From positions 186,001-250,000 of the forward strand of contig NZ_PTJO01000001.1 in assembly GCF_003716585.1 (NCBI RefSeq): 64,000 bases of DNA, read 5' to 3'. The DNA comes from Corynebacterium alimapuense (GTDB lineage: Bacteria; Actinomycetota; Actinomycetes; Mycobacteriales; Mycobacteriaceae). Of the stretch, positions 1 through 5,598 are shown one piece after another. Within the stretch, counting starts at the first letter, position 1. Every line of letters begins with the position of its first letter. Position numbers and translations under genes: made by a program. The notes below the pieces were generated by a model, which did not search any database, was not told the origin of the DNA, and worked only from the letters and a program-made list of their open reading frames with translations.

Positions 1-387
1 ATCAAGGCTCCTCTCAAATGTGAACCAGTCGGTCTATTCAAAAACATGTCAGCCGCCTAGAATCTCGATAATTCCAGTGCGGCAAACGCTTGAACACGTA
101 CGGTATGCGTACCAGTCTGTCTACGCAAGGGGTAGATTTTCCCCTTTCACAATCAAGACTCCCACCAGATCCCATATACCCATTCTGAACTGCACTTATC
201 AGAGATATAGGACTACCTCTAGCGCGAGTATCATTGCCTGAAATAAAAGATATTTTGAATAAAACTGACTAGATACCTTTACCGGAATGACTCCGAGTGC
301 TAACTTCATGAACCAAGCGGTCTACTAGAATCCCGCACATACCCGCCAACCCGGCCCAGTCGCGGCCCTTCCCGAAAGGTGAGCAGC
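1..387. other. Intergenic region upstream of the ferredoxin-NADP reductase gene
   Basis: I see no convincing gene here. The only open frame (20-241) lacks a ribosome binding site and family features. The DNA is more AT-rich than the following gene up to about position 290. A hexamer TAGAAT at 326-331 could be a -10 element for the downstream gene, but no good -35 is visible. A purine-rich GAAAGG at 374-379 serves as ribosome binding site for the ATG at 388. Confidence 0.4.
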
Positions 388-1782
388 ATGACCGAGAAGA
401 CCACCACCTCACTGCCCCCACTGCGCGTCGCCGTTATCGGTGCCGGGCCCGCCGGTATCTACGCTTCGGACCAGCTAATCCGCAATGGCGAGCGGGAAGT
501 GTTGGTAGACCTTTTCGAGCAGATGCCCGCCCCTTTCGGCCTCATCCGCTACGGCGTAGCTCCGGATCACCCACGTATCAAGGGCATCGTTAAATCCCTG
601 CACAACGTACTGGACAAGCCCCAACTACGGCTACTGGGCAATATCGAAATCGGCCGAGACATTACCGTCGAGCAGCTGCGTGATTATTACGACGCTGTCG
701 TTTTTTCTACCGGCGCAGTGCGCGACCGCGCTTTGAATATCAAGGGAGTGGATCTACCTGAGTCTTATGGCGGTGCTGATTTCGTCGGCTTCTACGATGG
801 CAACCCCCGCTTCGACCGCGATTGGGATCTCTCCGCCAAGCAGGTAGCGGTTATCGGCGTGGGCAACGTCGGCCTAGACGTGGCGCGCATCTTGGCCAAG
901 ACTGCTGATGAACTCAAAGTCACCGAGATCCCCGACAATGTCTACGAGTCATTGAAGAAGAACCAGGCCACTGAGGTACATGTCTTCGGACGCCGCGGCC
1001 CAGCCCAAGCAAAATTCACCCCGCACGAGCTCAAAGAACTCGATCACTCCGATAACATCAACGTGGTCGTTGATCCGGAAGATATCGACTACGACGAGGC
1101 CTCTGAGCAGGCACGTCGCGGATCCAAGTCTCAGGATCTGGTCTGCCAAATCCTCGAGGGCTATGCCCTCCGCGAGCCCAAAATCGCCCCGCATACCTTG
1201 CAGATTCACCTCTTCGAGCAGCCGACCGAGATCCTGGAGAAGGACGGCCACGTCGTCGGTTTGCGTACTGAACGCACTGCACTCGATGGCAATGGCGGTG
1301 TCACCAGCACCGGCCGCACCACCGATTGGCCGGTCCAGGCGGTCTACCGCGCGGTAGGTTATCGCTCAGAAGCCATCGAAGGCGTGCCCTTCGATTCGCA
1401 GTCCAATGTCATTCCCAACGACGGCGGTCGGGTGCTCACCGCACCCGGCGCCCAGCCGGTGCCCGGCCTCTATGCCACCGGCTGGATCAAGCGTGGACCC
1501 ATCGGTCTAATCGGCAACACCAAGTCCGATGCCAAGCAGACCACCGACATGCTGCTTGCCGACGCCGCCGAGGGCCAGCTCAGCCCGCGTCTGCACGAAG
1601 GCCCGGAAGCCATCGTGGAGTTCTTGGAGCAGCGCAACATTGCCTACACCACGTGGGAAGGCTGGTACCGGCTGGATTCTCAAGAACGAGCCCTTGGCCA
1701 GGAAGAAGGCCGCGAGCGCAAGAAGATCGTTGACTGGGAAGAAATGGTCTCCCACGCTCGCGCTATCCCGGTGTGCATCTAA
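388..1782 (+). CDS. fprA: Ferredoxin/adrenodoxin-type NADP+ reductase (FprA-like)
   Basis: This 464-residue flavoprotein should transfer electrons between NADPH and ferredoxin in the cytoplasm. The FAD-binding Rossmann motif GAGPAGIYA lies near the N terminus, followed by the adrenodoxin-reductase signature PFGLIRYGVAPDH. A second dinucleotide fold, GVGNVGLDVARIL, and the GRRGPAQAKFT stretch mark the NADP site. The length agrees with mycobacterial FprA (about 456). A GTG at 379 is in frame, but the ATG at 388 is better placed behind GAAAGG (374-379). It is followed by a tiny reading frame and a strong terminator. The gene stands alone, convergent with adhA. Family assignment is firm; the physiological partner is not shown by the sequence. 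Confidence 0.92.
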   Translation: MTEKTTTSLPPLRVAVIGAGPAGIYASDQLIRNGEREVLVDLFEQMPAPFGLIRYGVAPDHPRIKGIVKSLHNVLDKPQLRLLGNIEIGRDITVEQLRDYYDAVVFSTGAVRDRALNIKGVDLPESYGGADFVGFYDGNPRFDRDWDLSAKQVAVIGVGNVGLDVARILAKTADELKVTEIPDNVYESLKKNQATEVHVFGRRGPAQAKFTPHELKELDHSDNINVVVDPEDIDYDEASEQARRGSKSQDLVCQILEGYALREPKIAPHTLQIHLFEQPTEILEKDGHVVGLRTERTALDGNGGVTSTGRTTDWPVQAVYRAVGYRSEAIEGVPFDSQSNVIPNDGGRVLTAPGAQPVPGLYATGWIKRGPIGLIGNTKSDAKQTTDMLLADAAEGQLSPRLHEGPEAIVEFLEQRNIAYTTWEGWYRLDSQERALGQEEGRERKKIVDWEEMVSHARAIPVCI

Positions 1783-1861
1783 TTCGCCCTCAAATTACGT
1801 GCATGACCTGGCTCTAGCCATCCCGTTGAGGTTTGCCGAACGCACCTACCGGAGATAACGG

Positions 1862-1912
1862 ATGGCGCGACTCATTGGCAAAATCGCCACACAGGCCGCC
1901 CAAGAGAATTAA
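1862..1912 (+). CDS. Possible 16-residue small protein (MARLIGKIATQAAQEN)
   Basis: A GGAG at 1851-1854 stands 7 bases before an ATG that opens a 16-codon frame, and the TAA stop runs directly into the first arm of the terminator hairpin. Ribosome binding site, frame and terminator therefore form a compact unit at the end of the fprA transcript. The peptide is short, basic at its start and could form an amphipathic helix. I recognise no family. A chance frame cannot be excluded. Confidence 0.4.
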   Translation: MARLIGKIATQAAQEN

Positions 1913-1951
1913 TAGCCGGCACAGCCCCCTGAGGGGGGCGTGCCGGCTATT
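1911..1951. terminator. Strong, probably bidirectional terminator between fprA and adhA
   Basis: AATAGCCGGCAC-GCCCCC and GGGGGGC-GTGCCGGCTATT form a near-perfect stem of about 19 bp around a 3-base loop. It lies between the convergent fprA and adhA genes and ends with short T-rich flanks on both sides, so it probably stops transcription in both directions. Confidence 0.85.
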
Positions 1952-1983
1952 AGCTTCAATCAGTCGAGATGGAAACCAGGCAA

Positions 1984-3012
1984 CTAGTAGCGGATGGACA
2001 TGCGTCCCTCAACCTTGCCGTGGCGCAATTCCTCGAATACAGCATTGACGTCATCGAGCGTGCACTCAGCCACGGTGGGCTTGATCATGCCGCGAGCGTA
2101 GAAATCCAGCGCCTCTTCCAGGTCTTGGCGGGTGCCGACCAGGGATCCACGAATGGTCAACGCCTTGAACACGATGTCGAAAATCGGGGCGGGAAAGTCT
2201 CCCGGGGGAAGTCCGTTGAACACAATGGTTCCGCCCTTGCGCGCCATGCCGATGGCCTGGCCGAAGGCTTGCGGGTGAACAGCGGTGACCAGCACGCCGT
2301 GGCTTCCGCCGCCAGTGTATTCCTGGACGGCTTCCGCCGGATCCGCGTGCTTGGCATTGACCACAAACTCGGCACCATGACGCTTGGCCAGCTCGAGCTT
2401 GTCATCGGCGATGTCCACGGCGATGACGCGCATGCCTAGTGCGACGGCGTATTGGACTGCGATATGGCCAAGACCACCAACACCGGAGATGACCATGAAC
2501 TGGCCGGGCTTGGTCTCGGAGACTTTCAGTCCCTTGTAGACAGTGACGCCGGCGCACAGGATCGGGGCGACCTCCACGGGGTCTGCACCCTCGGGAATGC
2601 GGGCACAGTAGCGAGTGTCGACGAGCATGTAGTTACCGAAGGAACCGTCTACGGTATATCCGCCGTATTCAGCTTCATTGCACAGAGTCTCCCAGCCTGT
2701 TCGGCAGTGCTCACACGTTCCACAGGCTGACCAAAGCCAGACATTGCCAACGATGTCGCCAACGCTGACGGTGTGGTTTCCGGGGCCAAGTTCAATGACT
2801 TCACCGACTCCTTCGTGTCCGGGCACGAACGGCGGAGCGGCTTTGACCGGCCAATCACCCTCGGCTGCGTGGAGATCGGTGTGACAGATTCCGGAGGCTT
2901 GAACCTTGACCAGTGCTTGATGGCGGCCTGGTGTCGGCATCTCGACATCGCGGACGTTCAGGGTGGGGCCGAATTCCTCGACTACTGCGGCGCGGAACAT
3001 TGTGTCAGTCAT
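1984..3012 (-). CDS. adhA: Zinc-dependent alcohol dehydrogenase
   Basis: This 342-residue medium-chain dehydrogenase oxidises primary alcohols such as ethanol with NAD+, or runs in reverse. The catalytic zinc signature GHEGVGEVIELG follows the first zinc ligand in GICHTDLH. The structural zinc loop has four cysteines in CGTCEHCRTGWETLC. The cofactor fold is GVGGLGHIAVQYA. The ATG at 3012 is preceded by AAGGAG with good spacing. Length and motifs match the C. glutamicum AdhA type. It is monocistronic, convergent with fprA, and its upstream side abuts an insertion sequence about 260 bp away. Confidence 0.93.
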   Translation of the reverse strand: MTDTMFRAAVVEEFGPTLNVRDVEMPTPGRHQALVKVQASGICHTDLHAAEGDWPVKAAPPFVPGHEGVGEVIELGPGNHTVSVGDIVGNVWLWSACGTCEHCRTGWETLCNEAEYGGYTVDGSFGNYMLVDTRYCARIPEGADPVEVAPILCAGVTVYKGLKVSETKPGQFMVISGVGGLGHIAVQYAVALGMRVIAVDIADDKLELAKRHGAEFVVNAKHADPAEAVQEYTGGGSHGVLVTAVHPQAFGQAIGMARKGGTIVFNGLPPGDFPAPIFDIVFKALTIRGSLVGTRQDLEEALDFYARGMIKPTVAECTLDDVNAVFEELRHGKVEGRMSIRY

Positions 3013-3070
3013 GATGACTCCTTATTGGGTGTCGGGCTGAAGTGGTTCCACCACCCTAGAGACAATTTAT

Positions 3071-3086
3071 AGTGTTCGCCATCACA
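3071..3086. promoter_or_regulatory. Possible GlxR (CRP-type) binding site upstream of adhA
   Basis: AGTG-N7-TCACA resembles the corynebacterial GlxR consensus TGTGA-N6-TCACA; the right half is perfect and the left half is partial. It lies 59-74 bases upstream of the adhA start codon. GlxR control of adhA is known in C. glutamicum; its use here is inferred from the match only. Confidence 0.35.
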
Positions 3087-3327
3087 TTCCTTATTGGAAA
3101 TGATGTTCATCACATAAATCGTGACGCATCCTATAGATTATCGCGCGCACAGGACATAAATAGTTCCCTCACCTGGCAATTTAGAAATTCTCCCAGCCAC
3201 TACTCACTCACTCAATGCGTAGCTTATGGAAATAGATTGATCTCTGGAATTCTTCATGTCCGGCGATGGACCTAGGTCCTGTTATAAAAGTCAGCACCTA
3301 AGGGTGTTGCGGTCACACCACATAAGG

Positions 3328-3381
3328 GAACTCCTGTGATAGCGAAGAAAGTACCAACCATTTCCACTGCCACAGGAGTTC
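3328..3381 (+). promoter_or_regulatory. Hairpin able to sequester the transposase ribosome binding site
   Basis: GAACTCCTGTG (3328-3338) is the exact reverse complement of CACAGGAGTTC (3371-3381). The second arm contains the AGGAG ribosome binding site that lies 6 bases before the TTG start at 3385. An RNA spanning both arms would hide the site. Such hairpins in other insertion sequences limit transposase synthesis from external read-through; that role is inferred here. Confidence 0.6.
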
Positions 3382-3384
3382 TAC

Positions 3385-4272
3385 TTGCCCACCCTAAACG
3401 TTGAAACCCGCCACGACCTCACCGACACCCAATGGAATGTGCTTGAACCGCTGCTACCAGCACCGACACACCTCGGTCGACCCTGTCGCTACCGGCTACG
3501 TGACCTGATCAACGGCATCCGGCACCGCATTCGGATCGGCTGCCCCTGGCGGGATGTACCTGCCCGGTACGGCCCCTGGTGGCGGGTCTACGCACTGTTT
3601 AAGACCTGGCAGTGCTCCGGGATGTGGGCACAGATTGAAGCCACGTTGCAGTCGAAAGCTGATGCCCAGGGCACACTCGGTTGGGACCTGGCAGTGGATT
3701 CCACCACCAGCAGGGCTCATGTCCATGCTGCCGGAGCCCGGCGGGACTCACCGCAGCACGTTGAAGGCGAACCTGCTGATCACGCGTTGGGCCGGTCACG
3801 GGGCGGGTTTTCCACCAAGATTCACCTGGCCTGCGACGGCTACCTGCAGTCGGTGTCGTTTACGATCACCGCTGGTCAGGCCGGGGATTCCCCGCAACTG
3901 ACCGAGGTACTCGACCGGATTAAGGTCGACAGGCCCGGACGGGGCCGGCCGCGAACGAGACCGAACCGGGTGCTGGCGGACAAGGCTTACTCGTCGAAGG
4001 CGATTAGGGCGCATCTGCGCCGTCGTGGGATCAAGACCACGATCCCAGTCAAAGAAGACCAGGCCAAGCATCGTAAAGCCCGTGGTCACCGAGGTGGGCG
4101 GCCACCGGCCTTTGATGCCGAGGTGTACAAGGCCCGGAATGTGGTGGAGCGGTGTTTCAACGCGCTCAAGCACAAACGTGGTGTGGCCACCCGTTATGAC
4201 AAACTCGCTGTCCGTTTCGAGGCCACCGTCCGAGTCGCGAACATCGATCGCTGGCTCAAACGACTTTCATAA
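3385..4272 (+). CDS. IS5-family DDE transposase
   Basis: The 295-residue protein has an N-terminal DUF4096-type region (LTDTQWNVLEPLLP) and a DDE catalytic core. The likely catalytic residues lie in WDLAVDSTTSRAH (first Asp), VLADKAYSS (second Asp) and ARNVVERCFNALKH (Glu, with the typical C-terminal basic stretch). It starts at TTG behind AGGAG, because no ATG or GTG is suitably placed. It is a single uninterrupted frame with no frameshift, unlike two-frame IS5 relatives. The stop codon is within the right inverted repeat. Confidence 0.92.
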   Translation: MPTLNVETRHDLTDTQWNVLEPLLPAPTHLGRPCRYRLRDLINGIRHRIRIGCPWRDVPARYGPWWRVYALFKTWQCSGMWAQIEATLQSKADAQGTLGWDLAVDSTTSRAHVHAAGARRDSPQHVEGEPADHALGRSRGGFSTKIHLACDGYLQSVSFTITAGQAGDSPQLTEVLDRIKVDRPGRGRPRTRPNRVLADKAYSSKAIRAHLRRRGIKTTIPVKEDQAKHRKARGHRGGRPPAFDAEVYKARNVVERCFNALKHKRGVATRYDKLAVRFEATVRVANIDRWLKRLS

Positions 4273-4279
4273 CAGGACA

Positions 4280-4516
4280 CTAGTCGCTTTTCATTGTTTT
4301 ACGGCGCTGAAACAACACGTAGATCCCCCAGATCAGGAGGCCAACAATGGGGAAAAAGAGTACTACAAATCCCCAAAGCAGTGCCGAGGTTATCCCTCTA
4401 GACCGGTTCTCAAAAAGAACGACGAAGAGAACCAAACCCAGGTATATTAAAGGTATAATTAACCATGCAATGTCAGCAGCCCAGGAGATCGTGACATCAT
4501 TTTTGGCACTAAGCAA
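4280..4516 (-). CDS. Small two-helix membrane protein, PLDc_N-like
   Basis: A 78-residue protein with two hydrophobic segments (about residues 15-35 and 43-67) separated by the charged turn FENRSRG, ending in a basic tail. The pattern resembles the PLDc_N family of small two-helix proteins, such as B. subtilis YxlE. I chose the TTG at 4516 because it overlaps the TAG stop of the upstream secreted-protein gene, giving translational coupling and a usual family length. An open frame extends upstream, but only as overlap with that gene. The TAG stop coincides with the CTA duplicated by the IS. Function unknown; immunity or signalling roles are possible. Confidence 0.6.
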   Translation of the reverse strand: MLSAKNDVTISWAADIAWLIIPLIYLGLVLFVVLFENRSRGITSALLWGFVVLFFPIVGLLIWGIYVLFQRRKTMKSD

Positions 4517-5126
4517 AACAGGCGCCACCGATATGTCCAGAAGGCGAAGATGAGCCAGGTCGGGTAGTCTGCTTTGCGCAAGCAAAGTGCTGCGTCCCAG
4601 GAATCCAATCCTGAGCGTTCCAGATCTTGAAGTGCCCTTGCGCTGCCGATACCCCACGGTCCCCGTAATTTACGGCGCCCTGAGCGGTGATCCCGTGGTA
4701 AGAGTAGCCAGGTGCTACAGACTCGCCGCTTGAGCCAGTGATTGAGTGAGAGGTAATTCGGCCATTATTTGCACACCAGTGGCTGGAAACATACATCCGG
4801 TAGGTAACAAACCCCAAGTTGCTTCGGTAGTCCTGCTGAACCGTCTGGTTCCAACAACCGTTTGTTGAAGACGTTGTGAAACGGGGCTCTTCTGGGGGCG
4901 AAGTTACGGCTGTTGGTTCCATTGCTGTTACAAACGCCTCTTTATCTTCGGTGTTCAATCTTTCAAATGCCTGATCGGGGTCCGAAGACTCCATTACTCC
5001 GTAGACTAGTTCAGTGAGGGGTTCGGTATTTGCCTCTTGCGCGGATGCATTAACAGTGGGTACAGCGAGAAGTATAGATGTTACAAGCGCAGTGCATAGG
5101 CCCTTGAGCTTCATGGGATCACTCAT
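4509..5126 (-). CDS. Secreted protein of unknown function with four cysteines in the mature part
   Basis: This protein of 205 residues (201 if the second ATG at 5114 is used) begins with a classical signal peptide whose hydrophobic core is TALVTSILLAV and probable cleavage site is NASA-QE. An acidic linker follows (about residues 30-85), then a compact Gly/Ser/Thr-rich C-terminal domain with four cysteines, in GCWNQT, HWCANNGRIT, HFACAK and GACFA, that could form disulphides. I do not recognise a named family. It is translationally coupled to the small membrane protein downstream and lies between two related IS ends in a stretch more AT-rich than its surroundings, so it was probably acquired horizontally. 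A secreted toxin or peptide precursor with the neighbour as partner is one reading; nothing proves it. Confidence 0.65.
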   Translation of the reverse strand: MSDPMKLKGLCTALVTSILLAVPTVNASAQEANTEPLTELVYGVMESSDPDQAFERLNTEDKEAFVTAMEPTAVTSPPEEPRFTTSSTNGCWNQTVQQDYRSNLGFVTYRMYVSSHWCANNGRITSHSITGSSGESVAPGYSYHGITAQGAVNYGDRGVSAAQGHFKIWNAQDWIPGTQHFACAKQTTRPGSSSPSGHIGGACFA

Positions 5127-5144
5127 TCTTCTTTTGAGGCGGAC

Positions 5145-5197
5145 AAGGCTAAAGCAGCCTTTTGCATGATCATAAATAGGTTACTAGAAGCTGTTGA
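5145..5197 (-). promoter_or_regulatory. Possible promoter and leader hairpin of the secreted-protein gene
   Basis: On the minus strand TATGAT (forward 5169-5174) with TTCAAC about 18 bases upstream (5193-5198) is a fair -10/-35 pair. Between it and the gene, AAGGCT-AAAGC-AGCCTT (5145-5161) could fold as a small hairpin in the leader. Both are weak matches found by eye. Confidence 0.3.
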
Positions 5198-5220
5198 ATG
5201 CCGCAGAATATGGGCAGCCT

Positions 5221-5310
5221 CGACGGCGGTAAGAACGCCGTAAACGGGCCCGGTCCTGCCCGCAAGTCGTGGACATCAATTGCTGACTCAAACGACTTTC
5301 ATAACACGAC
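5221..5310 (+). pseudogene. Decayed 3' end of a second IS5-family transposase and its right inverted repeat
   Basis: The stretch ending CTCAAACGACTTTCATAACA is nearly identical to the last bases of the intact IS (4253-4274). In the matching frame the final residues read VVDINC-stop-LKRLS-stop, against VANIDRWLKRLS in the intact transposase; the Trp codon TGG has become TGA. It ends, like the intact copy, beside CTAG (5311-5314). No upstream catalytic part is present. It is a remnant of a related element in the same orientation. Confidence 0.75.
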
Positions 5311-5598
5311 CTAGTACTCCACGACTCCTCCGTGTCCTCAGTGCAACCACTTTTGGCCATCACCATCAGCGATTGGTCCTTCGGATTTATAACCATTTCT
5401 CGGCCCAACCTTGACGCTCACAGCTGATCAATAGATCAGATCCTCGCCTCATCACTCCGTCGGCTGTCTCCCCCGAGCCCAGCAACCACTCAGATGTCTG
5501 CATGAAACCTGGCTCCGGCTTCGCTCCGTGTCGGCTCCCCCAGTTATGGTTGGTCCAAGTCCCACCTGAACCGTTACTACGAGGATTGTGAAACACCG
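5311..5598. other. Intergenic region between IS remnant and Fe-S oxidoreductase gene
   Basis: I see no supported gene. Open frames on the minus strand lack ribosome binding sites and overlap the 5' end of the downstream gene. An ACGAGGA at about 5579-5585 is the only purine-rich tract ahead of the ATG at 5599. The segment probably holds the promoter of that gene. Confidence 0.4.

Larger units (their letters stand above)
3275..4279 (+). mobile_element. Intact IS5-family insertion sequence (about 1005 bp)
   Basis: The element carries one transposase gene. The imperfect terminal inverted repeats are GGTCCTGTTATAAAAGTC on the left and, on the opposite strand at the right end, TGTCCTGTTATGAAAGTC (16 of 18 match). 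The trinucleotide CTA, within CTAG on both sides, flanks it at 3272-3274 and 4280-4282 and looks like the target duplication. Termini, transposase and flanking repeat are all intact, so it may be active or recently inserted. Confidence 0.88.

Noticed and set aside
20-241. 73-residue frame at the window start
   Set aside because: No ribosome site, no hydrophobic or family features, composition like non-coding DNA.
3072-3275. 67-residue frame between adhA and the IS
   Set aside because: Its start lies in the adhA promoter region and its end at the IS boundary; no ribosome site or recognisable features.
4517-4657. N-terminal extension of the small membrane protein
   Set aside because: The open frame lies inside the secreted-protein gene in another frame and encodes a basic stretch unlike the two-helix family; the TTG at 4516 fits length and coupling.
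5184-5596. Minus-strand frames between the islet and the Fe-S protein gene
   Set aside because: They cross the IS remnant and have no ribosome site or similarity; one begins inside the next gene.
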